NCBI GenBank assembly: GCA_030386875.1
Contig: CM059563.1
Location: 17,688,001 to 17,752,000 of the forward strand
Length of the DNA: 64,000 nucleotides
Origin: Morinoia aosen
Taxonomy: Eukaryota > Arthropoda > Malacostraca > Amphipoda > Talitridae
Reading direction: 5' to 3'
The notes under the pieces were generated by a model. That model was given only the letters and a program-made list of their open reading frames with translations. It was not told where the DNA came from and did no database searches. The position numbers and the translations under genes were made by a program. This document shows, one piece after another, positions 9,850 through 21,245 of the stretch (positions within the stretch are counted from its first letter, which is position 1; each line of letters starts with the position of its first letter).

Positions 9850-12048
9850 TATCGATAACGCAAATTTACGCACATTTCCGTAAAAATTCGCACAAGTATA
9901 CCATATTGAATAGAAATAACCGGTATTGCAATCGTGAAGTTAGACAGAGTTGTGACTCTCTCCCCATGTACGCGCGTAATGGAGAACACGTATTTGTTCG
10001 TATGTGGAAAACACAAAAACCGGTATTTCTTGTATTTTAGGGTAAAATACTCACTTGACGGACTAACGCTGGTCATATTTCTTTATATCTATTTGCAATG
10101 ATGCTCTCGTTTATCTGAACCAATAAATTTAAACATCCACCCATGATCCACGAAGGAGAAAAAATAGAGTCACATGTTTCGCGTCCGTTTCCGTTTGTTG
10201 AAGACAAAGGAAGGCAGAATCCTCATGCACCTTCCTTCTGCACAAAAACTAAACCAGCCTTCCTCATGTTAATTAATGCTGGTTTTTGCTGAAGTGAAGA
10301 ACAAGCATTTTTGATATCATTTGTGCTGTAAAAAAAATTCGTTGGCAATATTAACTATAGGCGCTACAATACCGAGTTAATATTATGCTACAGCGAAAGC
10401 TGTGGAAATTTCACGGGAATTTAGCAGAAGATTCAATATTTTTGCCCCATGCATACCTCACGCAATTAAAAGTGCAATTTACTCGCTAGGAGACGTCTAA
10501 CAATCACACCCGTGCCGTCTACTACACACAATCAGATGTAAACAGAAAACGATAAGTTTGTAGAAGATGATAAATTTACTGGCTCTTCTTTATAAATATT
10601 ATTGCGGATCAGAGAAAATTTTCATTCGCAGACATGCGTAACGTTGTGCACGTTTTCGCACATATTTTTCGAAAACCCCATTCGTAACGGTCTAAATCCG
10701 AACTTTATTAACAAAATTAAACTGGTTCAAATGAGTCTCGTGCTGAATATACCCTGCAACATATAAACATGTTGAACAGATATTTATTAAAAATTAACAT
10801 GTAAGCCTGAATACCACGCAACAATATATGAACACGTATTTATCATTATAATTAGGCTCTGTATTTTAAACTACATCGAAAAATGGAAACTTTTCCTTGC
10901 TCCGTGAGCGCCCTATTTATTTACACTGCTGATAAATTCACTTTCAACCATCCAACGTGCCCAACGCCCCTAAAAAATCTGCGCAATTTTTCGAACGGTT
11001 TTTGCAGATCAGAGCAGTAATGCTCTTTTGAGACCAATTTGGAGCGGAGCATTGCGTCAATATTTTTGGTTGCAGCAATGATCGCTTGCAGCCGCTAGAT
11101 ATTTATAGCCGTGAAAATTATGCACGAGCCACTAAAGTACATACATTCTGTCAAAAGACACAATACGCCAATAATTAGCGTTACTGTATAACCACCCTCT
11201 GCTGCTTATTTCCTATCAGTGGAGTTAACTGACGGAATTACTGCAGCGACACGCGCATCAAGGTGCGAGAAAACTGTGTAAAGCAGACATTACATATCGG
11301 TGTTTCAGAATTGTTATTACTGAACTGAACAGTTTTAGCGCTGTGCCAAATGGGGTACGTAGCACAACATCGTCCATGTATGAGTTTTTCCAACGATTTT
11401 GAATTTTACTCACTGAATGTATTTTCTTCTGCTTCTCAATGCGAGTACAAAAGCAAACAGAACTCTCGTATCGGTTCTTGTATTCCTATATTTTCAACAA
11501 CACATAACCCGAATACGCTCTTTATCTTCTCCAACAGAGCTTTTATACCTTATTTGTGGTGTCTGAACACCATACTAATCTGCTATAGACATCAGAAAGA
11601 AAGAAATCCTGCTAGAGATCAGAAATAAATATTTTGAGGGTGTTATCCAGCAGTTCACGGAAGTCAAAATCAAGGCAACAATTGGCGCGGCAAGCAGCGG
11701 TCAAGTTTGTAACTCAGCTTCGCGTCACTCAATAATTATTGACTGCAGTCGCACTGCATTTTTCTTCCATACACTCAACGAAGACGAAAGACAAGGAATG
11801 AATATAATGAATTGTCATTTGCCTCTTCTGAAAATAAAATTCCAATAGAAATTTCGGTAGTTAAGATGAAACTTTGTTCGCCTGACACACAAATATGCAG
11901 TTATTGTCTTCACTCAAGGCGTGCTGAACATTTGTTCAAGTGGCACTCGAAAATATGCTGATTTAAAGTCTGCACACAAGGCATGTTCATGGAGAGACGC
12001 TTGTTGCAGACTGCACCTCACGGGCTTGAACTGAATTCAGATTAACGC
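9850..12048. other. no recognisable gene
   Basis: About 2.2 kb of AT-rich sequence. A 92-codon plus-strand frame at 11350-11628 is the most protein-like stretch but has no splice or family support. No tandem array is present, which makes this one of the few repeat-poor stretches. Confidence 0.45.
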
Positions 12049-12309
12049 TTAGCAACAGCACACACCAACAAAATACCCTCTGACGCAGAACGACCTTGAC
12101 TGGAATAAAAAAAACCTTGAAAAAATAAAACTCGATTGACATATAAACGGTGCACAGTTAACATGTACATATTCTTCACTTCTACTTCCCCGTAATAAGA
12201 GTAAAATGCCATAGAAAAATTCGTCTAAGCATTCAACCGCACAACATTCGCCTACTTCTGGAAAAACGTAACTTGCACAAGAACAACAGCACCAATATAA
12301 GCAAAACAT
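12049..12309 (-). CDS. candidate ORF, Cys-rich, unidentified
   Basis: Minus-strand frame of 86 codons starting at ATG. The first half is rich in Cys and acidic residues (VFPEVGECCAVECLDEFFYG at about residues 15-34). The second half is Phe/Ser-rich and looks more like AT-rich noise. No signal-peptide cleavage pattern or conserved Cys spacing is recognised, and a chance frame is possible. Confidence 0.25.
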   Translation of the reverse strand: MFCLYWCCCSCASYVFPEVGECCAVECLDEFFYGILLLLRGSRSEEYVHVNCAPFICQSSFIFSRFFLFQSRSFCVRGYFVGVCCC

Positions 12310-13103
12310 ATTTTATAAAAATTTGATGTATTCAAAACATATAGCCTTGGAATCTTTCAGTATAATGGTAAGTTTCGGCATGAGTCTACTAGCTGCAAGT
12401 TCCTGACAAGAATCCGTGCGACTGTTCCACCATTATTTTTGTTTGCATTCGTCCAGTCGATAAAACCGATGCTGCTTCAATGCACGGGACGCGAGTACGA
12501 GCTCCCGCCTACAGCTATGTGATGCTTATCTATACTGACTGATCTGCCGCAGCCCGTCGTGGGGACGTGAAAAAATGTTCAAACTCTAACCAACTCACTC
12601 ATTTCTCCAACAAAATATGTGCTGTACTTGTAGCGTGGTTTTGGATTTATAACCTAAACGCACGACACATATTTATGAGGACGTACCGATTGTGAATAAG
12701 TTCGATAACATCACATCTGAGGCTTCAAGTTTCTGTTTGTTTTGGTTTGTTCCACGATTAAAATGTTAACGTTTTGTGCCTCACTCGGAGTATTTATTAA
12801 TGAAAGCGTGTGTTTTATGAGCAATGCTTCACAAGGAACGTACCACTTTGGTCGCATGCATAAGAAACAGTTAGTTTTGAGTGCTCAAACGACTATCTTT
12901 TGAGTGGAATATAATTGTATAGCGAAAGATATTCAAAAATAGAGACCAGCCAGACATCGTTCATTTTAAGTAGCGATATTCAAAAAGTAGTCTTTAGCCA
13001 AGGGCAATTTTTATTTCACTCATTTGGTTGATGTTCCACCTGCTAAAACGTCGTTAATTACGACCTCAATATAGCTTTCGTATAATAATGTAAAGTTAGT
13101 AGC
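12310..13103. other. no recognisable feature
   Basis: Unique-looking sequence with a short GC-richer patch around 12485-12560 that carries no frame longer than about 20 codons. Confidence 0.45.
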
Positions 13104-13377
13104 ATGCTTGTTTGGTTACTTGCTTGCTTACTTTCTTACTTGTTTGCTTGCTCGTTTACTTACTTGTTTACTTGCCTGCCTGCTTGCTTGCTTCTTACTT
13201 GCTTATTTGCTTGCTTACTTGCTTACTTGGCTGCTTGCTTGATTGCTTGCTTACTTGCTTACTTGGCTGCTTGCTTGATTACTTCTTACTTGCTTGCTTA
13301 CTTGTTTGCTTGCTCGTTTACTAATTTGTTTACCAGCTTCATTGGTTACTTACTTGCATACTTGCTCGCTTGCTTTC
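13104..13377. repeat. CTTG/CTTA tetranucleotide tract
   Basis: About 270 bp of four-base units (CTTG, CTTA, TTTG, CCTG) with larger repeated blocks such as TTGGCTGCTTGCTTGATT. All plus frames are open and encode Leu/Cys/Ala repeats. Those frames are simple-sequence products. Confidence 0.95.
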
Positions 13378-13924
13378 GGTATGTCCGTCTCTACACTCCC
13401 ACCCTGGCATTTGGATGCCTGTGCACCATATAATAATAAATGCAAGTTTCCTTCTTTTGAATTGAAATTCATGTTCATTGTTTGAAATTTATTCCCATTT
13501 TATCTCAAAAATATCTCAATCAAAAGAAGGAGAAGCACACATTTATGCTGCTTTTTTAAAAACAGATTTAATCCCTGAATTATAAGCTCAACTTTACAAA
13601 AAGCTGTCGTGTGAGTGCTGGGTGCACTATATTTGTTTGTTGAAGTGCGCTCATATGGTCACAGTTGGGGTCAACAGTCGACTGACTGAGTCAGTGTACT
13701 TAATATAAACAGAGAACTGAATTTACTTGCGGTCACTCGGTGCATATGTCAACCCGGCACTTAGGGTGTGGTTGCTGGGCTCAACGTGAGCTCAGAACCC
13801 AAGTATGATTTTGTCAACCCGGGTTTGAATTTATTGACCCGAGTCTGTCTGAAGTTTTGCAAGAAATGAAGTTTCGGTGAGGATCAACTCACTTCAGGGC
13901 ATTGAGATTGAATGTTATTTGCAG
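13378..13924. other. no recognisable feature; short CGAC/GTCAACCC words
   Basis: Between 13660 and 13850 the words GTCAACCCGG and GGGTTTGAA recur loosely. The spacing is too irregular to call an array. Confidence 0.4.
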
Positions 13925-14074
13925 TGGGCTTTCCCCATCCACGTACAGCATTCTTTAATGGAATGTGTTGCATGGGTTAGACTACAGCTTCTAAATAATT
14001 TTGTTTTGAAGAAGCCGATGAATTTTTTTCATTTTAGCTGGATGGGTGAGAGCGATAGGAAATTGACATCCTAG
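13925..14074 (+). CDS. candidate exon after an acceptor, unidentified
   Basis: The acceptor-like TGTTATTTGCAG ends at 13924. A frame of 49 codons follows to a TAG, beginning WAFPIHVQHSLMECVAWV. A second acceptor-like run, TTTTTTCATTTTAG, lies inside at about 14038, so part of this may be intron. No domain recognised. Confidence 0.22.
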   Translation, partial: WAFPIHVQHSLMECVAWVRLQLLNNFVLKKPMNFFHFSWMGESDRKLTS

Positions 14075-14995
14075 CGATGAAATCTGACTACTATTAACCC
14101 AAAGGCCACGGCTGAGGTTTTTCTGACCAATTCGAGAAAAATAGAAACTGTCAATGCCCTTAAACACAACAGAGATGCAAGTGTCACCATACAAAAACGA
14201 CATTTGGCTTAAACATAGTCTGCTATTTTGCTCAATCACTTTTTATGGGATTTTTGTAGATGATAATTCACGAGAAATGCCTTCAATTGTTTTGATAGGT
14301 GGAAAGAAAATTTTGCTCGTTTGATGTTTCATCACAATTGTTTCGTTTTGTTTGTCCAGACGATGATTCACGACGAAAAAATATTAAACAATTTTTTTAT
14401 TCATCACGACAAACCAGTTGCATCAAAATCTCTGTAGCTGGTATTCTAAGATACCTTCATTTTACTATGTTACTTTAACAATGAATGAAAGCACAATTTC
14501 TGTATTGAATGCAGTGAGACAGAATTACTTAATTTAGTTTAATTAAATGATTATGGATTGAAAGTACAATTGATGGAACGTTTATTTTACAAAAGTACAT
14601 GAATGGCCTTCAACTAAAGCATCGGTTATTTTATTTTAAATTCATCAAATACCATGGATATGGATTGAAACTATCATTCACTTTACGATCATTTAATTAC
14701 ATAACACACAAAGTAGTTAATTGGAATGATTATCCATTCTACAACCGTTATTTTCCATTATGTAGTGATCAATTGATAACCGTTCAGTCCACGTTCGTAT
14801 TACTGTATTACACAACCATCACCATTGAGATCACCATTTACTCACCAGAAAAACGCGTAGTCAGCGCAAAAAAACTTAAACAGTAATGTAAGCGAGCAAG
14901 TATCGTATAGTGCTGCTTGACTGATTGATTGACGGTGTGAATCATGTTCAGGAATACAACCTCATTTTACTCCATAACGCAAGTCACTCAAGAAA
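14075..14995. other. no recognisable gene; weak ATGGATTGAAA repeats
   Basis: AT-rich. ATTATGGATTGAAAG and ATATGGATTGAAACT (14551 and 14658) suggest an eroded tandem repeat. A 95-codon frame (14599-14886) runs through it and looks like a by-product. Confidence 0.4.
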
Positions 14996-15780
14996 GCAAC
15001 GCGTGCAAAATTGCTAGTGTCTAAACAATGGAACATGTTCAAAATTGCTAGCGACTGAATAATGCAACACGTTCGAAATTGCTTGCGCCTGAACGATGCA
15101 ACACCGTCAAAATTACCTGCGCCTGAACGGTGCAACACCGTCATAATTGCCAGCGCCTGAACGATGCAACACCGTCAAAATTACCAGCGCCTGAACGATG
15201 CAACACCGTCAAAATTGCCAGCGCCTGAACGGTGCAACACCGTCATAATTACCAGCGCCTGAACGATGCAACACCGTCATAATTGCCAGCGCCTGAACGA
15301 TGCAACACCGTCAAAATTACCAGCGCCTGAACGATGCAACACCGTCAAAATTGCCAGCGCCTGAACGATGCAACACCGTCAAAATTACCAGCGCCTGAAC
15401 GGTGCAACACCGTCAAAATTGCCAGCGCTTAAACGGTGCAACACCGTCAAAATTGCAAGCGCCTGAACGGTGCAACACCGTCAAAATTGCCAGCTCCTGA
15501 ACGGTGCAACACCGTCAAAATTGCCAGCGCCTGAACGATGCAACACCGTCAAAATTACCAGCGCCTGAACGGTGCAACACCGTCAAAATTGCCAGCGCCT
15601 GAACGATGCAACACCGTCAAAATTACCAGCGCCTGAACGATGCAACACCGTCAAAATTACCAGCGCCTAAACGATGCAACACCGTCAAAATTACCAGCGC
15701 CTGAACGATGCAACACCGTCAAAATTACCAGCGCCTGAACGATGCAACACGTTCGAAATTGCTAACGCCTGAACACTGCA
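14996..15780. repeat. 34-bp minisatellite with internal dyad, about 23 copies
   Basis: Exact 34-bp period, for example GCCTGAAC at 15121 and 15155. Units carry GATGCAACACCGTCAAAATT and CCAGCGCCTGAAC. In copies reading ACGGTGCAACACCGT the 15 bases form a perfect palindrome. In copies reading ACGATGCAACACCGT one arm is broken. Edge copies on both sides are more diverged (ACACGTTCGAAATTGC), the usual pattern of a homogenised core with older margins. Confidence 0.98.
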
Positions 15781-15970
15781 CCAGGCACTTGCTGTTAAAT
15801 CTTAGAACTCTCCATACCACATTAGAATCACTCACTGCGCGGCTTGCACTGACTTCCAATATTTATTTGAGTGAGAAAATGCTCCAACTACCTTGAGCAT
15901 CGAGGAAGTGTTATAGCTGCAAATAGTACAATTTATCATAAAAAAATATTTTCAACAAGGTGTTTATTAT

Positions 15971-16009
15971 TGTGTTCTAGTTTTGTTAATCAACAAAACT
16001 AGAATACAG
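15971..16009. repeat. short perfect hairpin
   Basis: TTCTAGTTTTGTT and AACAAAACTAGAA pair across a four-base AATC loop. It is isolated. The flanks carry no poly-T terminator or known RNA gene signal. Confidence 0.8.
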
Positions 16010-16510
16010 TGCTTGACCAATACCATTTTTTAATTATTTGTAGAATTTTTTTAAAAATGCCCCAAAATTCTCCTGAAATCAAAAATACACGTTGGTCCAT
16101 GAACCACTGTGCAAAGCTTAAGCATACTATATTCTCTGCACCTCAATTCTGCAGTCGTTATGCTGCATGATAACAACAGCACCACCACAACGCTGCATGT
16201 TGTTATTATTCTGCAGCATCTCCACAAATTATCACAAATGCGTATGTTATTTTTCTTTACAGTTCTCAACATCCGACATAGTGCCGTGAGTTTAGGTACT
16301 TACAATTTCGATGCCCCTGCCATAAGCTGTTTCTGCTCCCACATTTACATAACGTATGTGGAAAACTTCGCCAAAAACGTCATCTTTTAGCTTTAGTCAT
16401 CAGTTGACAATGATCATTTCACCGCGAGTGGGCGTGATCTGTTTTTACTTCTTTAGAAACCCTGTAATCACAAACTAAGCTATGTTGCGTGTCATCTCGG
16501 ACGTGCATGT
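16010..16510. other. no confident gene; one acceptor/donor pair
   Basis: TTATTTTTCTTTACAG ends near 16261 and GTGAGTTT follows about 23 bases later, which would define a microexon if used. Nothing else supports it. Confidence 0.35.
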
Positions 16511-16544
16511 GTGGTGTGTGTGTGTGTGTATGTGTGTGTATGTC

Positions 16545-16586
<42 letters not shown>
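16511..16586. repeat. GT microsatellite
   Basis: About 75 bp of (GT)n with one TCTT and two TA interruptions. Confidence 0.97.
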
Positions 16587-16587
<1 letters not shown>

Positions 16588-17636
16588 CATCACATGAAAC
16601 ATTGAATTGATCAGGGGGTTGAGAAAATTTATTCCCAATGATTGAAAGATTTCGGGTAAGTGATTTAGAATAAATTCTCAGTTAAATCTTAAGAGAACTT
16701 TCACACAGATTGGATGTTGAATGATCCTATTTTGAATTTAGATATAGAAACATGAATAACTTTGCTAAGAGGGGCAGCAGAGTCAAGGTTCACATTCCTT
16801 TTGGAATTAATATTTCTAATTATACAATCGACATTTATACACATTACCTGATCTGAACGTTAGAGTGAACACAATTATTTCCTAACAAAAAAAACCTGAT
16901 TGGAGTAAACAGCGTACATTTACAAGTGTATTTCAGAATAGGGTTGGATTCTTCATGATTTTGTACGAGATGCAAGTCCACGCACCTATATATACAATCT
17001 CGTCAATGGGATGTGTGTCACAAGTGGAACTTTATTTTTTGTAGAGTAGGTCGGGCGGATGGTGCACATTCAAAAGTATAGGTATTGGTATGAACGTTTG
17101 AGAATTAATTCCCTTACTACGCCTCGCCTAGAATGTGACTCGACTTATAAAAGAATAAAAGGGAAATTGAAATTCACGCACTCAGTTGCTTGTTTTCGGA
17201 CCTTCAAGACAAACCTGTTGCTATAGAGCTTAGATTAATTATTGAAATGTATTAGTCATTGTCATTACTAATTTTGTATCACATTGCACTGTAAACTAAC
17301 ATCGGCTGGTTGAGAAATTTTAATCCCTATGATTAAATGATACAATTTTAGTGATTACCAAGAACTTCGAGCTGAATTTGAAAAATAAATTTGACACAAA
17401 ATAATACATTTTTTGAACTACGCTGAAATATTTGGCGTAGACTTCATTTTATGAAAATGAAACACTTGCAAAAGTGAAAAATTATCTGTGTCGGTAAGTT
17501 TCCCTTCAAATTCATAACATCCATTAAAAATGTCTTCTGACAAATGCATCTAAAGCTGCTCACCCCATCGACTAATGTCCAATGTTTTCTTTAAATAGAT
17601 TATGCATCAATATTTATTATATTTTTACATTACATA
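16587..17636. other. no recognisable feature
   Basis: About 1 kb of AT-rich sequence without repeats, RNA genes or plausible exons. The phrase TTGAGAAAATTTATTCCCAATGAT at 16619 and a similar one at 17310 hint at an old duplicate. Confidence 0.4.
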
Positions 17637-17879
17637 TTAAAGGTAAATATATCGATTCATTCCAAGATCTTTGAACTTGGAGTTGTAAGAGGAGAGGAGA
17701 ACCGTCACCCACGTACTAGCGTTATGTACGACACACTGTTCGAATATGTCACATGTTTCGTTAAACGCAGTGTCGTTTTTCGCTGCATGGAAGCGTTTTA
17801 TTGTTTTTAACCAAATTTGTCTACGTGGGGAATTATTTACTAAATACTCATACGTTTGCACATCAAAGTTAATAAACAA
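17637..17879 (-). CDS. candidate small ORF, unidentified
   Basis: Minus-strand frame of 80 codons, ATG to TAA. It has a balanced composition unusual for its AT-rich setting: several Trp, Cys, His and Asp, and a stretch FHAAKNDTAFNETCDIFEQC near residues 30-49. Two potential N-glycosylation sites (NDT, NET) can be read. No signal peptide or family motif is recognised. The opposite strand is open for 62 codons but less protein-like. No splice sites obviously bound it. Confidence 0.3.
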   Translation of the reverse strand: MFINFDVQTYEYLVNNSPRRQIWLKTIKRFHAAKNDTAFNETCDIFEQCVVHNASTWVTVLLSSYNSKFKDLGMNRYIYL

Positions 17880-18309
17880 ACTTCACATGCCAATGCAACA
17901 TATTATATATGCATGTATTCATGCTCCACTATAATGTACATTACGTATTACGTACATATTGGTTAGAACCAGTACATTTAATTCGAAACACACGCTGGTG
18001 TGCTACGTTATAAATACACCCCACTACACATATATTTACCCATACTTGTTTATAATGCACATTACGCATTAACACGTAGGTTACGAAACCATTAACACGA
18101 AACGAAACCATCGATGGGTCTTTTTGAAAATGTCTAGCAATCTCTTAAAATTGATGGTGTTTAGTGAACCCAGTTAATGTTTGGTATTTGTAAAATTAAT
18201 AACAACTTTTGAACTTAAATTTGAGTTGAATATTAAACTTCTTCAACGCATCGCAGTCAACTTGTAAAGTACGTATTTGTAACAACCAGTACGGTACAAA
18301 ACGGCTCAC
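17880..18309. other. no recognisable feature
   Basis: TACGTA-rich patch around 17936-18080 with recurring ATTACG words, but no regular array. Confidence 0.4.
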
Positions 18310-18396
18310 GAGTCCGCGGCGCGGTTTCGAGAGACCTACGCCGCCGGAGGCAGATTCTCGGCAGTCCGGAGGTAGCTCTGTTGTACACTTCTTCAT
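18310..18396 (-). CDS. candidate first coding exon, unidentified
   Basis: On the minus strand a GC-rich stretch starts at ATG (purine at -3) and runs 29 codons to CTC followed by GTGAGC, a consensus splice donor. The peptide starts MKKCTTELPPDC and contains SASGGVGLSKPRRG. The GC content falls sharply right after the donor, as expected at an exon-intron border. No downstream exon was identified on this strand and no family was recognised. Confidence 0.3.
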
Positions 18397-18928
18397 CGCA
18401 CTCGAGCGCGCTGAGGTGTTAGAAAAATAAACAGATACACTGTGCTAAGCGTGTAAATGATGCCAATTTGCATGGAATGTGTCGGTAAAAGGAGAATTAA
18501 TTTTCATGCATACGTGACGGTTTATGTATTTTTAGTCGTAATTTTTTATTATGTGGATGTTGTTTAGTTTTGCTGCGAAATAATGGTTGAAGGCTTAGAA
18601 GAATTTATCATTTTATGGAAATGTCACGAGTTCTTACTGATAATGTATAACAATGCGATGCTACGTTCATGTCTAGTTAAATTCCTCACTAGCTATTTTT
18701 TCACGTATTTCTGCACAAACAATTTTTGCCACACAGTTTGACATGTCTGACATATTTTTATACCAGCATACAAATGTTTTCTTTTACCACTAACTACTCA
18801 TCAATCAAAATCCCACTCTGTCATTAAAATCTTTCATCAGAATAAACTTAATAATAGGAGGTTTACGTCTTCAAAGTACGAGATATCGTATCAATCACTG
18901 ACGATCACGGCAGATTTCAGACGGCGCA

Positions 18929-19048
18929 ATGGCCTTCGATGGCCACCGGCGAATTGACAGCGACTCTCCGCATCTTGGATACGGCAGCGTCCGATCTGAT
19001 GATGCGGGGAGTTATGACGGCAGTTGCTGTGAATTCAACATTATATGA
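18929..19048 (+). CDS. candidate small coding exon, unidentified
   Basis: A GC-rich islet carries a 39-codon frame from ATG to TGA with Asp/Ser/Gly-rich sequence (RIDSDSPHLGYGSVRSDD in the middle) and varied C/T-rich third positions. GATTTCAG just upstream (to 18920) could be an acceptor, with CACTGAC as a branch-like word. A second plus frame over the same bases is also open for about 75 codons, so the frame is uncertain. No family recognised. Confidence 0.3.
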   Translation: MAFDGHRRIDSDSPHLGYGSVRSDDAGSYDGSCCEFNII

Positions 19049-19740
19049 GTCCAATATGCATTTAATAGGTGTGTTAGGCACACTTCTCTAGCAAAAACCA
19101 CAACACATCAATTTTCTAATTAGCTCATTGAGTAGGACTTCTTATTAAGTCATTTATTAAGCCTTCTGACAAGATTAATGGTCAGGCCCTCAACCATTGT
19201 GCTATAGTATATATACAGAAATTCAAGGTAGTCTCAAGCGCAGCACCGACCCACGACCATACATTTCACAGCTATTGAATAACTCTCTTATTTCCAGTTT
19301 TGGTAACTTTGTGCAGATCGCAATAAGCTCATTTGTAATGAATAAAAGAGCAAAGAAGCAGCAATTAATTCTCATTGAAATTGAGCAAAAATGAGACAAA
19401 AATTTTACAGCATTCTACAACATATTCCTTGCGCAAAATATTCTTCATTTATGAACATACTTATAGAATTTTGAGCACACATAATATGAATAAGTTTTCT
19501 TGGATGTCGAGGATTGATGTTGGATTCCACACGATACCCAAAGTTGAATAACTTCCTGTAATGTGGAAGAATTTATACCACTTTCAAGTGCTTTAATTAC
19601 TGTGTCACAAAACATTTAGCGTCTCCTGCTGAGACGAGTTCTTTTGTATCTCTTTTTGGTTTCACAAATTTTACTGACTAATAGAAAAGTGAGCTTTAAA
19701 TAATTTGAATAGTCAAACCTTGATCTTTAAATATTAGAAC
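19049..19740. other. no recognisable gene
   Basis: It includes AATGAATAAAAGAGCAAAG (19337), which resembles the arm of the hairpin at 24854-25004 and may be a decayed relative. Otherwise nothing. Confidence 0.4.
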
Positions 19741-20540
19741 AAGAGCATCAGGTAACAGAATATGAGCTACAAATAATAGGGAATGAGCTCCAAATAACCG
19801 GGTATGAACTCCAAACGTCAGAATATGAGCGTCGAACCATAGAATATGAGCTCCTAACAACAGGGTATGAAGTCCAAACAACAGGGTATGAGCTCCAAAC
19901 AACCGAATATAAGCGTCAAATCACAGAATATGAGCTCCAAATAACAGGGTATGAGCTCCAAACAACCGAATATAAGCGTCAAATCACAGAATATGAGCTC
20001 CAAATAACAGGGTATGAGCTTAAAATAACAGGGTATGAGCTCCAAACAACCGAATATAAGCGTCAAATCCCAGAATATGTGCTCCAAATAACAGGGTATG
20101 AGCTTAAAATAACAGGGTATGAGCTCCAAACAACCGAATATAAGCGTCAAATCACAGAATATGAGCTCCAAATAACAGGGTGTGAGCTTAAAATAACAGG
20201 GTATGAGCTCCAAACAACCGAATATAAGCGTCAAATCCCAGAATATGTGCTCCAAATAACAGGGTATGAGCTTAAAATAACAGGGTATGAGCTCCAAACA
20301 ACCGAATATAAGCGTCAAATCACAGAATATGAGCTCCAAATAACAGGGTATGAGCTTAAAATAACAGGGTATGAGCTCCAAACAACCGAATATAAGCGTC
20401 AAATCCCAGAATATGTGCTCCAAATAACAGGGTATGAGCTTAAAATAACAGGGTATGAGCTCCAAACAACGGGGTATAAGCTCCAAACAACAGGGTATGA
20501 GCTCTAAACAACAGGGTGTGAGCTTCAAACAGCAACTATT
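19741..20540. repeat. 21-bp minisatellite with 84/168-bp higher-order units
   Basis: About 38 units of 21 bp share a GAGCTCCAAA, then AACAGGGTAT, pattern. In the core the units cycle in the order A (ACAACCGAATAT end), B (AAGCGTCAAAT start), C (CCAAATAACAGGGTAT) and D (TTAAAATAACAGGGTAT), giving an 84-bp repeat. B alternates between ATCACAGAATATGAG and ATCCCAGAATATGTG, giving 168 bp. Because 21 is a multiple of three, long frames are open on both strands (335 codons minus, 142 plus). The repeat explains them. Confidence 0.97.
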
Positions 20541-20550
20541 GGACATAAAT

Positions 20551-20645
20551 GCTTCATCTGACATTATCACCACACGTTCATTGAAATCAAATTTTCTCTC
20601 CACGTCGCGTTTCAATGAACGTGTGGTGATAATGTCAGATGAAGC
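20551..20645. repeat. perfect 36-bp fold-back
   Basis: Arms at 20551-20586 and 20610-20645 are exact reverse complements, starting GCTTCATCTGACATTATC. The loop is 23 bases. It sits exactly between the forward 21-bp array and its inverted units. Confidence 0.97.
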
Positions 20646-20708
20646 ATACCCTGGGATTTGACGCTTATATTCGGTTGTTTGGAGCTCATACCCTGTTATT
20701 TTAAGCTC
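20646..20708 (-). repeat. three inverted units of the 21-bp array
   Basis: Sixty-three bases, exactly three units, in reverse orientation (D, A, B order on the minus strand). They abut the fold-back arm with no spacer. The word TCAAATTTTCTCTCCACGT follows at 20707 and also occurs in the fold-back loop at 20587. Confidence 0.95.
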
Positions 20709-20904
20709 AAATTTTCTCTCCACGTTCATCGTGTACCCGAGTAGCAGCAGGAAAAATGATGTCCTTAGTCTGAATTTTGGGCCTAAAAAATTAACCCAAC
20801 GCAACATTTTATAAGGACTATTCACTACACTCCCCTTTATTTGAAATAAAAAAGAGGGCAAAATGAGAGAAAGGCCGTAAAAAATAAAAAAAAAACAATC
20901 TCTC

Positions 20905-21058
20905 TAGAGTTGATGAGGCCGCGTGAACACGACCCGTCAAAATATATAGGGCTGGAGCTTGTATCACAGATACGCTCATCACACACTGCAGGCTGGCTTC
21001 GGGCAGACCGACCGACGGACGGAGGGACGCGGCTCTTATATTATAGTATAGATTTTGA
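20905..21058 (+). mobile_element. dispersed element, family D1, copy B
   Basis: About 150 bp. The head GAGGCCGCGTG is followed by ACACGACCCGTCAAAA, and the tail has CACAGATACGCTCATC, CTGCAGGCTGG, a (CGGA)n stretch and GCGGCTCTTATATTATAG. It aligns end to end with the minus-strand copy at 3968-4285, but lacks about 160 bp of that copy's interior. Confidence 0.65.
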
Positions 21059-21149
21059 TGAACGAAGACTTCAAATATTCTTTTTTTCTTCTCAATATTG
21101 ATTTTAGATAGTATACCCGAAGCATCCCTCGGTGAAATGTTAGACAGCC

Positions 21150-21245
21150 AAACGGCTCGGTGATGGGAGCTTGTGTAGAGTAGCTCGCAAAAAAATTCTG
21201 CGTTAAAATTTCATGTGAGTGCAAATAGATTGCTCCTCGGTGCTG
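21150..21245 (+). repeat. dispersed repeat D3, copy 1
   Basis: About 90 bp containing CTCGGTGATGGGAGCTTGTG and TAGAGTAGCTCGCA. It is present in reverse orientation at 30583-30672. No RNA polymerase III boxes are seen, so a SINE is not supported. Confidence 0.8.

Noticed and set aside
13104-13433. 109-codon Leu/Ala/Cys-rich membrane-like protein
   Set aside because: It is a translation of the CTTG/CTTA simple repeat. All plus frames are open for the same reason.
15971-16009. bacterial-type rho-independent terminator
   Set aside because: The organism is eukaryotic, the stem is AT-rich and no poly-T run follows.
19854-20861. 335-codon minus-strand open frame, the longest in the window
   Set aside because: It is produced by the 21-bp array and its fold-back. 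The unit is a multiple of three bases and both strands are open, with a Leu/Ile/Cys repeat and no unique domain.
21150-21245. tRNA-derived SINE
   Set aside because: No A box or GGTTCRANNC-type B box was found and no poly-A or simple-repeat tail follows.
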